Shown: positions 1 through 8,233 of the stretch, one piece after another
Position numbering within the stretch: position 1 is the stretch's first letter
Layout of the letters: every line of letters starts with the position of its first letter
NCBI GenBank assembly: GCA_016844485.1
Contig: JAENIZ010000009.1
Location: 1-23,769 of the forward strand
Origin: Gammaproteobacteria bacterium
GTDB taxonomy: Bacteria > Pseudomonadota > Gammaproteobacteria > Eutrophobiales > Eutrophobiaceae
DNA: 23,769 nucleotides
Direction of reading: 5' to 3'
Made by a program: the position numbers and the translations under genes
The notes under the pieces: generated by a model
What the model saw: only the letters and a program-made list of their open reading frames with translations
Databases searched by the model: none
Told to the model about the DNA's origin: nothing

Positions 1-1
1 G

Positions 2-1174
2 ACGCTGTTGTCGACCTCATTCCCCCTCGCTCCCGGTTCAGCCAGTGGAATTTTTGTCGCACGCCTGGTTGACAGGCTTGCGGAACTTATCGATGTAATT
101 GTCATAACTCCTGCGGATACCACGGTCAACGAACGGGTTCAGCGGGGAAACGCTGTGGTAATACCCTGCCGCTATGCTCCCGGCCGCTGGCAACTGCTCA
201 CGCACAGGCCGGGAGGTCTGCCCGTCAGTTTGCAGAAACATCGTGGCCTGTGGCTGCTGGTGCCGGCGTTGTTGCTCTCTCTCGCCTGGCGTTGCCTGCG
301 CGAGGCGCGTTCCAGCGATGTGCTGCACGCAAACTGGGCGATATGTGGTTGTATAGCCGGGTTTGTAGGACTGTTTCTGCGGAAACCGGTGCTGACAACA
401 TTGCGGGGTGAGGATGTGACACGGGCCGCAAAAAACCGTATCGATAATCTGTTGCTCAAACTCTGCGTCAAAATCAGCCGGGGTGTGGTGTGTGTCAGCA
501 ACGACATGCTGGATTGGTTGAACTCACGTCTGCCTGCGGCCGCCCATAAACTGATATTGATTGAGAATGGTGTCGATGAGGGTTTTTTGAAGGTGGGGGG
601 GGGCCGGGTCCGGCAGGCTGGCAGGGACACTGTCAGGTTTATCACGGTCGGCAGCCTCATTCCGCGCAAGGGAATTGATCAGATCATACAGGCCTTGGCA
701 CAGATAAATATTTCTTCTCAACTGCGGCTTGAGATCGTGGGCGGTGGACCGGAGGAGACGCGGTTACGGAAATTAGCGGATGATTTGAAGGTCAGCGATC
801 AAGTTTACTTCTCGGGTCCTGTAGCCCCGGAATATATCCCGGGCAAATTGTCCGAAGCAGACATTTTTATACTGGCAAGCCATAGTGAGGGCAGACCCAA
901 TGCGCTGGTTGAGGCCATGGCGGCGGGTATGCCAGTAATCGCAAGTGACATCAGCGGGGTAAGGGAACTGGTTGAGCAGCACCGCACAGGTCTGTTATTT
1001 ACCGACGGTAATGCAGGTCAGCTTGCCGGTCATATGCAGGCCCTGGTTTCTGACAGGGAGTTGCGCGAGCGGTTGGGGCGGGCGGGCCATGAATTTGTGA
1101 TTGGCCGGGGATACACCTGGAGCGACTGTGCACGCCGTTACATCCAGGTATACCGGCAGATAGCTCAGGGTTGA
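2..1174 (+). CDS. Glycosyltransferase family 4 (GT-B fold), 5' partial
   Basis: This is a GT4-type glycosyltransferase that probably transfers a sugar from a nucleotide-sugar donor to a growing surface glycan at the cytoplasmic face of the inner membrane. The visible N-terminus (TSFPLAPGSASGIFVARLV) is the usual first beta-strand and acceptor loop of the family and normally follows a few more residues. The frame stays open to the window edge, so the true start probably lies upstream and the TTG at 8 is not convincing. The C-terminal donor-binding domain shows VGSLIPRKG, GGGPE and the E-x7-E motif in SHSEGRPNALVEAMAAGMPV. The acceptor and donor sugars cannot be predicted. A run of nine G (595-603) lies in the linker between the two domains. 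The stop is 6 bases before asnB, which suggests one transcript. Confidence 0.9.
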   Translation, partial: TLLSTSFPLAPGSASGIFVARLVDRLAELIDVIVITPADTTVNERVQRGNAVVIPCRYAPGRWQLLTHRPGGLPVSLQKHRGLWLLVPALLLSLAWRCLREARSSDVLHANWAICGCIAGFVGLFLRKPVLTTLRGEDVTRAAKNRIDNLLLKLCVKISRGVVCVSNDMLDWLNSRLPAAAHKLILIENGVDEGFLKVGGGRVRQAGRDTVRFITVGSLIPRKGIDQIIQALAQINISSQLRLEIVGGGPEETRLRKLADDLKVSDQVYFSGPVAPEYIPGKLSEADIFILASHSEGRPNALVEAMAAGMPVIASDISGVRELVEQHRTGLLFTDGNAGQLAGHMQALVSDRELRERLGRAGHEFVIGRGYTWSDCARRYIQVYRQIAQG

Positions 1175-1180
1175 CGAGGC

Positions 1181-3037
1181 ATGTGCGGAATAGTTGGACA
1201 TGTTGTCCGGGAAGGTGTGCCGGATACAGACGCAGTCAAGTCAGGCATGGCGGCGATGCTTCATCGCGGTCCTGACGGCGAAGGTGTCGTGCAAATGCCC
1301 CTGGCATGCCTGGGACATCGCCGTCTGAGTATTATTGATGTGGCAGGCAGCCCCCAACCCTGGCAATCATCCAATGGCCGCTACACGTTGGTGTTTAATG
1401 GAGAGATTTATAATTATCTGGAATTACGATCCATGCTTGAAAAAGAAGGATACCGTTTCCAGTCACGCGGCGATACGGAGGTATTGCTGGCGATGTTTAT
1501 CCATGAAGGCACAGGCTGTCTCAACAAGCTTAATGGCATGTTCGCATTTGCTGTATGGGATCAAGTGGAAAGAAAATTATTATTGGCCCGTGATCGCCTT
1601 GGCAAGAAACCTTTATATTATGCAACCATAGGATCCAGTCTGGCATTTGCCTCGGAGATTGGTGGTTTACGTGGTTTCATGGGCATCGATACAACGATAG
1701 ATCTTCATGCCGCGCATGACTATTTTGCGCATCAATTTATCGGGAGGGATCGCAGCATCTATCGTGGCATAAAAAAACTGCAAGCCGGAAATTATCTTGA
1801 GTATGCTGATGGAAGAATTATCCGGAGTAGATATTGGTCTCCACCATTACCGGGACCTTCTCCGGAAAAACTGCAAAATTCATGCGAAGAATTAAAAATG
1901 CTGGTTGACGATGCAGTCCGCCTGCGATTGCGCAGTGACGTGCCTGTGGGCTGTTTTCTGAGTGGCGGCCTGGATTCCTCAGTGGTAGTGTCAAGCATAA
2001 GACGTCATGGCGCAGATGTGCAGTCATTTACTGTTGGATTCCGTGATGCCAGTTTTGATGAAAGTATACAGGCCGGGAAAGCGGCGCAGTTTTTTTCCAC
2101 ACATCACCGGAACCGTATTGTAGAAATGGATGTGCTGGCCACGCTTGACAAAACTATTAATGCATTTGGCGAACCATTTGCCGACCCCTCGGCGTTACCG
2201 ATGGATTATTTATGCCAACATGCGCGCGAGCATGTCACCGTAGCGCTTTCCGGGGATGGCGTCGACGAATTATTCGGCGGCTACCGGCGTTACTTTGCAC
2301 GGCGGCTGATGCAATTGACAGAAATAATACCCCGCCGGTTACGATTATCATTTTTTATGAACGCATTTTCCTGGTTGCCTGAAAACGAGACATATTTCGG
2401 CTATAGCCGTCTCAAGCAAATGAAACTGTTTTCCCGCCTGATGCAGGCGCTTGATGAATCTCCAAGAGATCCACTGGCCCAGGTATTTACATTAAGTGAA
2501 TGCCGCGCTTTGTTTGCTGAAAGCGACATAACCATAAACGGTTTCGATTATCTTTCTGAACCCATGCTGGAAAACGTCGATCCTGTTTCCCGGATGATGC
2601 TGGCCGACGTACATAATTACCTTGTTGACGATATTCTGGTGAAAGTTGATCGTATGAGCATGAAACACTCTCTGGAAGTACGCTCACCATTTCTGGATTA
2701 TCGGATAGTCGAGTTTGCCTGCCGTTTGCCGCTGGAATACAAGATCCGTGGCAGTGTGCAGAAATATTTGGTGCGTGAGTGCTATCGAGATCTATTGCCC
2801 GGAGATATTATAAAACGCCGCAAACATGGATTTGCGGTGCCACTGGCCGGCTGGTTTCGAGGTATACTGAAACCTGTATTTGAATCCACCGTTTTTGATA
2901 CCGCGGACCCCGGGTTCTTGAATAAAAAGATGATTCAACAAATCTGGAATGAACACCAGTCCGGCCATTTTGATCATGGATTCAAGTTATGGTGTCTTCT
3001 TGTATTTTTCCACTGGTATTGTCATACAGTGCATTGA
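1181..3037 (+). CDS. asnB: Glutamine-dependent asparagine synthase-type amidotransferase (AsnB family)
   Basis: This is a 618-residue class II glutamine amidotransferase fused to an ATP-pyrophosphatase synthase domain. Met1 is followed by Cys2, the N-terminal nucleophile that releases ammonia from glutamine (MCGIVGHV), which fixes the start. RGPDGEG (about 29-35) and NGEIYNY (73-79) are the glutaminase loops. SGGLDSS (261-267) is the ATP-binding loop, and SGDGVDELFGGY follows. A close GAGG-like site and an AGGG about 10 bases upstream can serve as ribosome binding site. The family makes asparagine. Copies in polysaccharide clusters are known to amidate uronic acids (WbpS-type) or to belong to exosortase-linked EPS loci. 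The neighbouring glycosyltransferase, acyltransferase and flippase-like genes favour a glycan role, but that is inference and biosynthetic asparagine synthase remains possible. Confidence 0.92.
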   Translation: MCGIVGHVVREGVPDTDAVKSGMAAMLHRGPDGEGVVQMPLACLGHRRLSIIDVAGSPQPWQSSNGRYTLVFNGEIYNYLELRSMLEKEGYRFQSRGDTEVLLAMFIHEGTGCLNKLNGMFAFAVWDQVERKLLLARDRLGKKPLYYATIGSSLAFASEIGGLRGFMGIDTTIDLHAAHDYFAHQFIGRDRSIYRGIKKLQAGNYLEYADGRIIRSRYWSPPLPGPSPEKLQNSCEELKMLVDDAVRLRLRSDVPVGCFLSGGLDSSVVVSSIRRHGADVQSFTVGFRDASFDESIQAGKAAQFFSTHHRNRIVEMDVLATLDKTINAFGEPFADPSALPMDYLCQHAREHVTVALSGDGVDELFGGYRRYFARRLMQLTEIIPRRLRLSFFMNAFSWLPENETYFGYSRLKQMKLFSRLMQALDESPRDPLAQVFTLSECRALFAESDITINGFDYLSEPMLENVDPVSRMMLADVHNYLVDDILVKVDRMSMKHSLEVRSPFLDYRIVEFACRLPLEYKIRGSVQKYLVRECYRDLLPGDIIKRRKHGFAVPLAGWFRGILKPVFESTVFDTADPGFLNKKMIQQIWNEHQSGHFDHGFKLWCLLVFFHWYCHTVH

Positions 3038-3046
3038 GCCAATAAT

Positions 3047-3354
3047 GTGAAGAAGCTGCATTATCATCCGCCCTTAATTTCCTGGTTACCCAAGAGTCTC
3101 GCACACCGGTATTTGCGGATTAGTGGAAAAGGTGATTACTATTATGAGAATTTGCGCACATATTGGGGGATAAAAGCGCTTTTAAAAAAAATGATGTGCT
3201 AGACTATATTTTAAAGGTTATAAGTGAACCCGATAAATATGCCGCAGAGGATTTATTGCCAAAGGGTGGTGTGTTACGGAGTATCCCCTTTTTCATCTGG
3301 AAAGCATTTTATACCCTTCTGCCGAGTTATATTTTTATTCTGAAAAAAAGCTGA
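3047..3354 (+). pseudogene. Remnant of a class I SAM-dependent methyltransferase (C-terminal part, frameshifted)
   Basis: This fills the 320-base gap between asnB and the radical SAM gene. From a GTG at 3047 the frame reads KKLHYHPPLISWLPKSLAHRY and then GKGDYYYENLR, and it hits TAG just after a run of eight A (3184-3191). The next frame continues smoothly with NDVLDYILKVISEPDKYAAE and a hydrophobic end to 3354. One additional A would join the two halves. H-x-PLISWLPKSLAHRYLRISGKGD resembles the region after the Rossmann fold in glycan-cluster methyltransferases, where the usual pattern is a His, LP, WLPR and a GRGD-like stretch. The SAM-binding half is absent, because asnB ends immediately upstream. 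I therefore read it as a truncated and frameshifted remnant. A slippery A8 could in principle allow -1 frameshifting, but the missing half argues against a working enzyme. Confidence 0.6.
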
Positions 3355-3360
3355 ACATTG

Positions 3361-4497
3361 ATGGTCGTACGCAAGCACATATTTCATTTTGTAAACTGGG
3401 TATCAAGGCACTTTTTTAATAATCGCCTGAATTATGCGCATATCCAGGCATTTATCTACAACAATTCGTTCAAGAAGTTTTTCAATCTGCTGCATGTGCA
3501 CTGGGATATGTGGAGAGGAAATTCAGTCACTACAAGCCGACCGTATATTTTCGTGCTGGAAGTCACCAATATATGCAACCTGAAATGCCCGTTTTGTCTG
3601 ACAGGTAAGGGAATATCAGGTGGCCGTGATGTCAGGCACATGAATTTCGAAGAGGCCAAAAAGATAATTGACGCGGTTGGTGATTATGTCTATTTCCTGC
3701 AAGTGTATACGTGGGGCGAACCGTTATTGAACAAGGATTTGGTAAAAATAATCGAATACGGGAAGCAAAAAAACATATTTGTAATGCTGTCAACTAATGC
3801 TACGGCAATGACTCCGGCCTATAACGAGAGGCTGATCAATTCAGATATTGATTACATCATGGTGGCAATTGATGGAGGTAGTGACGCAACCTACGAGAAA
3901 TATCGTGTTGGCGGGAATTATACAAAAGTGCTTTCAAACGTTAAAAATATACTGGAACAGAAAAAACAGAAAAATATAGAGCGCCCGTTTATTGAATGGC
4001 AGTTTATAGTATTCCGGCATAACGAACATGAAGCCAAAAATACGGAAAAGATGGCCTATGAAATCGGCATCAACAAGTTTACTCCCTTGCCTGCTTATGT
4101 TGAGGATCCAGAGTGGGCAGCAACCGATTCAGAATACAGAACGGAATTTGCCAACCCGGAACGCTTGCGAAACTGTGACAGACCATGGTCACACCTGAAT
4201 GTCAGGGCGGACGGTGGTGTAGCATCCTGTTGTTATACTTTTTTCAAGAAGGATGATTTTGGCGAACTGTCCAAAAATACGTTTAATGAAATATGGAATA
4301 ATGACAAATTTCAGGCATCGCGCAGATTAATCACACAGCAAAAACGCGGACAGGAACTGGAACAATCTGATCTGTTATGCCGCGATTGTATAAAAACAGG
4401 TGTCAGGCCATCTTTTATTGAAACCCCGACCAGCACTCAACGTACACAAGAAGACATCGCCAGGAATAAGGTTATACCCATAACCCAGATTAATTAA
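3361..4497 (+). CDS. Radical SAM protein with SPASM-like C-terminal domain
   Basis: This is a 378-residue radical SAM enzyme. Cys72, Cys76 and Cys79 (CNLKCPFC, the CX3CX2C motif) bind the 4Fe-4S cluster that cleaves S-adenosylmethionine. YTWGEPLLNKDL is the usual GGEP-like SAM-binding region, and AIDG follows later. The C-terminal part has NCDRPW, DGGVASCC and LCRDCIK, the cysteine pattern of a SPASM or twitch domain with auxiliary iron-sulfur clusters. The start is taken as ATG 3361 and not the in-frame TTG one codon earlier. The first 60 residues are rich in aromatic and basic residues and precede the core. The substrate is unknown. SPASM enzymes act on peptides, but related ones in polysaccharide loci have uncharacterised sugar or lipid targets. 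It is the last forward gene before convergent transcription, and only 22 bases separate it from the reverse operon. Confidence 0.88.
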   Translation: MVVRKHIFHFVNWVSRHFFNNRLNYAHIQAFIYNNSFKKFFNLLHVHWDMWRGNSVTTSRPYIFVLEVTNICNLKCPFCLTGKGISGGRDVRHMNFEEAKKIIDAVGDYVYFLQVYTWGEPLLNKDLVKIIEYGKQKNIFVMLSTNATAMTPAYNERLINSDIDYIMVAIDGGSDATYEKYRVGGNYTKVLSNVKNILEQKKQKNIERPFIEWQFIVFRHNEHEAKNTEKMAYEIGINKFTPLPAYVEDPEWAATDSEYRTEFANPERLRNCDRPWSHLNVRADGGVASCCYTFFKKDDFGELSKNTFNEIWNNDKFQASRRLITQQKRGQELEQSDLLCRDCIKTGVRPSFIETPTSTQRTQEDIARNKVIPITQIN

Positions 4498-4519
4498 CGT
4501 CATCTTTCACTTGCTGTAA

Positions 4520-5416
4520 TTATCCGTTATGTATTTTTGTCCTGCGGTTGACCAAGATTGTAGTCAATGTAGAGATTATCTCGGCGGTTATTACCCATAT
4601 CCGGCTGCCGATGGATATTATCAGGCAGGGAAGCGATGGTATTATCGGCAATAAAAGGAAATAAATTGCAGATTCACGGATACCAATCCCTCCCGGGACA
4701 AAAATAATGATGAACCCGAGCAAAAACCCGAATGCAATACTTGATCCGGCAATAATCCAGTTATCTGATGATAAAGGATAGATTGCCAGTACAAAAAATA
4801 AAAAAACCAGACAGAAGAGAATCCAGAAAAAAATGTAATACAGATAAAGTGCAAAAGTGTGCCGGTGAGAAAGTAATGTCAACGACCCCAGCTTTTGACC
4901 CAGATCACCAGGTAGGAATTTAAAAACAGAGAATATACGAGGGTGCAGTAACAAACCCAATATAAATATGGCAATGACCGGAACCCATATTTTGCCGGAT
5001 AAATTACTAACGGATAACAGCGCAGGCAATCCAATAATAAAAGATGAAGCGATTAACAGAATCGTTTCAATGTAAAGACTGATGAGAGCAGTCTTGAGAT
5101 CAATGCCCAGTTCACGGGACATTGTTGCCCTGCTGGCATATGCCCATATACCACCCGGCAGGTAGCGCGTTATGGAAGATACCATCCATACCCGCACGCT
5201 CGGCAAAAGCGGCGGCTTGTGCCCAATTGCTCTCAGGATTAGATACCAGCCGAAGGCATCAAGAAAGAAGACAGGTATGAGCAATAGGAAAGAGAGTATC
5301 AGGAAGTGATATCTGATCTTGAATTCAAGGGATTCAATTTCATGCCACTGATCGAGTAACAAGACAAGCATAAATAGTATGGATATAACTATTAATATGC
5401 TTTGCAGAAGTTTCAT
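4520..5416 (-). CDS. Lysylphosphatidylglycerol synthase TM-region / UPF0104-like membrane protein (flippase-like)
   Basis: This is a 298-residue polytopic inner-membrane protein with about eight hydrophobic segments and no soluble domain. RYLPGGIWAYASRA (about 84-97) is the signature of the LPG_synthase_TM family (Pfam PF03706), followed by LYIETILLIAS. In MprF the homologous domain flips lysyl-phosphatidylglycerol. Stand-alone versions occur in glycan and glycolipid loci and are often called flippase-like, though few have been tested. Its ATG overlaps the stop of the upstream acyltransferase gene in an ATGA, so translation is probably coupled. As the last gene of the suhB operon it converges on the radical SAM gene with no evident terminator. 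A role in moving a lipid-linked sugar across the membrane is inference. Confidence 0.82.
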   Translation of the reverse strand: MKLLQSILIVISILFMLVLLLDQWHEIESLEFKIRYHFLILSFLLLIPVFFLDAFGWYLILRAIGHKPPLLPSVRVWMVSSITRYLPGGIWAYASRATMSRELGIDLKTALISLYIETILLIASSFIIGLPALLSVSNLSGKIWVPVIAIFILGLLLHPRIFSVFKFLPGDLGQKLGSLTLLSHRHTFALYLYYIFFWILFCLVFLFFVLAIYPLSSDNWIIAGSSIAFGFLLGFIIIFVPGGIGIRESAIYFLLLPIIPSLPCLIISIGSRIWVITAEIISTLTTILVNRRTKIHNG

Positions 5417-6168
5417 TCACCTTGCTCGTGCCGTGTTTTTATTTCCCGAGCGGGCACACCGGCAACTTTTATGTTTGGTTGTATTGAGTGAGTCACGACC
5501 GCATTGGCGCCGACAATAGCGCCATTACCAATAGTCACGCCGTCAAGGATCTTTACTCCGGCCCCGATCCACACGTTGTCTTCTATGGTGATGCCTTTGG
5601 CGGAATAACCCTGTTCGGAGATGGATCTGGTGGGGTTGTCAAAATTATGGCTTGAGGCAACCACAAAACATTGCCCGGCGATCATCACGTTATTGCCGAT
5701 ACTCAACCCGCCATTGCCATAGAGAATGGCGCCCTGTCCAATACCGCTGTCACGGCCAATATGCACGTAGCCGTTAGGAGGCCCGGCATTGATCATGGCA
5801 AAACTGCGCACAAAACTGCGCGCACCAATGGTAATTCCCTGGCTTTGTTTCGTTGATGCGATCAACTGGGCGAATTCATCGATAATAACATCTTCTTCCA
5901 GGGTGATTTGGCGCGGGCAACGCAGTGTTACATGACGCCCGATATATGTGTTCCGGTGAAAATGTTTGAATATCTTCGGGTACAGTGCATGCCGTAGCCC
6001 AAGGCCGGGTAATCCGGGCATTCCTGTACAAAGACCCAACAGCAGTTCATGCCAGATGAGAGCCCAGAGGCCGGCCCCTTCACCAACGGTCAAGCGGGTG
6101 TATCGCTGCAGCATTGATTCGTGGGCATATATTTCCGCAAGATTATAGTGACGAACTGGTTCTTTCAT
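5413..6168 (-). CDS. Left-handed beta-helix (hexapeptide-repeat) acyltransferase
   Basis: This is a 251-residue putative O- or N-acyltransferase of the LbH family, usually a trimer that acetylates sugars from acetyl-CoA. From about residue 75 the chain is built of hexapeptide turns such as IGRHVTL, IGARSFV, IGRDSGI, IGNNVMI, IEDNVWIGAGV and IGNGAIVGANAVV. His174 in ASSHNFDNP sits where WbbJ/MaaA-like enzymes keep the catalytic histidine, and VAGVPAREI is the standard C-terminal cap. Residues 30-65 are hydrophobic and glycine/proline rich, as in WcaF/WbbJ-like relatives that lie on the membrane. Both ends overlap their neighbours by ATGA, which puts it in the middle of a four-gene coupled operon with a methyltransferase and a flippase-like protein. 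Acetylation of a surface-glycan sugar is the best guess. Confidence 0.88.
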   Translation of the reverse strand: MKEPVRHYNLAEIYAHESMLQRYTRLTVGEGAGLWALIWHELLLGLCTGMPGLPGLGLRHALYPKIFKHFHRNTYIGRHVTLRCPRQITLEEDVIIDEFAQLIASTKQSQGITIGARSFVRSFAMINAGPPNGYVHIGRDSGIGQGAILYGNGGLSIGNNVMIAGQCFVVASSHNFDNPTRSISEQGYSAKGITIEDNVWIGAGVKILDGVTIGNGAIVGANAVVTHSIQPNIKVAGVPAREIKTRHEQGE

Positions 6169-7364
6169 GAATCACGTCTCACTGGCAGTCTTGTTGCCTC
6201 TGCAACCCAGCTTGCACTTGCGCCGGGTCGGGCAGTTACATTTATATGATGAAAACCCGCATTTGTCAGCATGCGTTCAACATCTTCTTTCGTGAAATAG
6301 TAGGTGACCGGGGCGCCGAGTCGATCAAACCAGCCAAGCACGTTTTCCTTGAAGGGAAAATTTGCATAAATATGTCCCGGTATTTTATTTGCGAATGATT
6401 GAGTGGCAGTGAAACGCGAAAGGAAGCGATATGGAGTTAACAAAAACACCTCGGATAATACCGCGAGTACAAACGATAAACGGTGTAACAAGCGGTATGG
6501 CATTTTAACCGTAAGTTTCCGCAGCCATTTGATGGGTTGATACCATAATTCCCGTTTTCCATAGACCCAGATTACCAGCTTGTGCCCGAAGGGCACGGCA
6601 CGTGCAATGCTCTTTATTGCGGTTTGTGGATCGGACAGGTGTTGGAGTACTCCAACAGAATAAACAAAATCAAAACAGGGTTTGACTGGAAGGGAATAGG
6701 CATCAGCCTGGATTATATGTAATCGCGGGTAGTGTTGCGCCTGCGCGTATGCTGTCTGCACCGCCTCACTCAAATCAACTGCCACCACCTCGGCACCTAG
6801 ACTGCTGGCAATACTGGCAGGCCGTCCGGAGCCACAACCAACTTCCAGTACCAGCCGGTTACTGAAATCATCAGGGCTCAGGAAGGGTCGCACAAAACTC
6901 AGAAATATTTCCCTGAAATAGTCAAAGTTACGCACGAAGGTTGTCCACTGATAGCCAAATGCGTGCATGGTCTCAATCTTTTTGCGCGATTCGGAAATTC
7001 TGCCACCGCTGACCGGGAACATGTCTGGATATTTGCTGACGAAATCAGCATGGTATTGTGTAAGGGTCTCGTGGAGTAATTCTTGTGGTAACAACCGGGG
7101 AATTCCGCCAATGATGGGATAGATATTACCGCATTGACAGCTTAATTTGCCTTCAAGTATCTCAATATTATAACAATCGGGACACTCCGAAGGGTTTACG
7201 TCCTTCGCAGCAAGATTGCGTAACCCACAGTGCTGATGACAGGAAGCAGTTTTATTATTGAGCGTTAGCGTCTCCGATTGAAGTTGCTTTATCGTGAAAA
7301 CATCGAGACGCAGGTCTCCGCTACAACCGGGACAACATAATATTTCCAGCAATCTGTATTTCAT
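6165..7364 (-). CDS. Class I SAM-dependent methyltransferase with N-terminal Trm112-like zinc domain
   Basis: This is a 399-residue protein of two parts. Residues 1-95 form a Trm112-like zinc-ribbon region (LLEILCCPGCSGDL, then CPDC and CQCGNIYPIIGGIPRLLP). The linker between the cysteine pairs is longer than usual, with extra Cys and His around 42-46. The Rossmann domain begins with LVLEVGCGSGRPA (171-183), the SAM-binding motif I, followed by VVAVDLSEAV and the FVYSVGVLQHLSDP motif. The C-terminal 150 residues have hydrophobic and aromatic stretches that could bind a lipid or the membrane. Proteins of this shape are common in polysaccharide and lipid-modification loci and may methylate a sugar or lipid-linked intermediate. 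The substrate is not predictable. The start is ATGA-coupled to suhB, so the two are surely co-transcribed. Confidence 0.87.
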   Translation of the reverse strand: MKYRLLEILCCPGCSGDLRLDVFTIKQLQSETLTLNNKTASCHQHCGLRNLAAKDVNPSECPDCYNIEILEGKLSCQCGNIYPIIGGIPRLLPQELLHETLTQYHADFVSKYPDMFPVSGGRISESRKKIETMHAFGYQWTTFVRNFDYFREIFLSFVRPFLSPDDFSNRLVLEVGCGSGRPASIASSLGAEVVAVDLSEAVQTAYAQAQHYPRLHIIQADAYSLPVKPCFDFVYSVGVLQHLSDPQTAIKSIARAVPFGHKLVIWVYGKRELWYQPIKWLRKLTVKMPYRLLHRLSFVLAVLSEVFLLTPYRFLSRFTATQSFANKIPGHIYANFPFKENVLGWFDRLGAPVTYYFTKEDVERMLTNAGFHHINVTARPGASASWVAEATRLPVRRDS

Positions 7365-8152
7365 GTCGTGCTAACTTGAGGTGCAACGAGGACCTTAACC
7401 AGATCTTTATAAACCTGTGGGTTGCCACATAGAATATCTCCAACATTCAAATAATCTTCTTCCCCGGAGATATCACTTATCATTCCTCCCGCCTCTTCGA
7501 TCAACAATGCGCCAGCGGCAATGTCCCATGGTTCAAGACCAAATTCCCAGAATCCGTCAAGACGCCCGCAGGCAACGTAAGCCAGATCAAGCGCAGCAGA
7601 TCCGGCGCGCCTTATCCCTGCGGTCAAAGAGGATAGTGCCCTGAAGGTGTCGAGATATTGTTCAAATCGTTGTTGTTCCTTGAAGGGAAAGCCTGTGCCC
7701 AGCAAGGCCCCTTCCAGATATTTTTGACGGCTGACGCGGATACGGCGATCGTTGAGATATGCGCCATCTCCCCGGCTCGATGTAAATAATTCCTGCCGTA
7801 ATGGGTCATAGACGACAGCCTGAGTCAATACGCCTTTATGTTGAAGCGCAATGGATACGGCAAACTGGGGAAATCCGTGCAGAAAATTGGTCGTTCCGTC
7901 CAAAGGATCAATTATCCATTGGTAATCATTATTTCCTTGTGGACCGCTTTCTTCTGCCAATATCGCATGATTGGGATAGGCCTTATGGATGGTATCAATA
8001 ATGATTGCCTCGGCCTGCCGGTCAACTTCAGTGACAAAATCGTTCCTGCCTTTCGTACTGACCAGCAAATCCTGAATGTGGTCGATATGCCGTATAATGA
8101 TATTACCCGCTGCCCTTGCGGCGCGAATGGCAATATTGAGCATCGGCTGCAT
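7361..8152 (-). CDS. suhB: Inositol-1-monophosphatase family protein SuhB
   Basis: This is a 263-residue Mg-dependent inositol monophosphatase-family phosphatase. The metal-binding motifs are EES (about 67-69), IDPLDGTTNF (81-90) and WDIAAGALLIEEAGG near the C-terminus. In Escherichia coli SuhB also binds NusA and supports rRNA antitermination, and the same may hold here. The start at 8152 has an AGGAG (reverse strand, 8159-8163) at good spacing. Divergence from trmJ across about 80 bases is a conserved gammaproteobacterial arrangement and supports the assignment. What is unusual is the 3' side: suhB overlaps a methyltransferase gene by ATGA and leads a glycan-type operon, so the phosphatase may also act on a sugar phosphate. 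That last point is inference. Confidence 0.95.
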   Translation of the reverse strand: MQPMLNIAIRAARAAGNIIIRHIDHIQDLLVSTKGRNDFVTEVDRQAEAIIIDTIHKAYPNHAILAEESGPQGNNDYQWIIDPLDGTTNFLHGFPQFAVSIALQHKGVLTQAVVYDPLRQELFTSSRGDGAYLNDRRIRVSRQKYLEGALLGTGFPFKEQQRFEQYLDTFRALSSLTAGIRRAGSAALDLAYVACGRLDGFWEFGLEPWDIAAGALLIEEAGGMISDISGEEDYLNVGDILCGNPQVYKDLVKVLVAPQVSTT

Positions 8153-8233
8153 AAGTGACTCCTGAATTTACGTAGGTTAATTGTAATGGAACTTGCTGGA
8201 TTTGCCTCTCTTTAATGATCTCTGCGGGAAAAA

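Noticed and set aside
3163..3354. A 63-codon ORF as an independent small gene
   Set aside because: Its sequence continues the upstream frame across an A8 run and matches the tail of a methyltransferase; the TTG start has no ribosome binding site.
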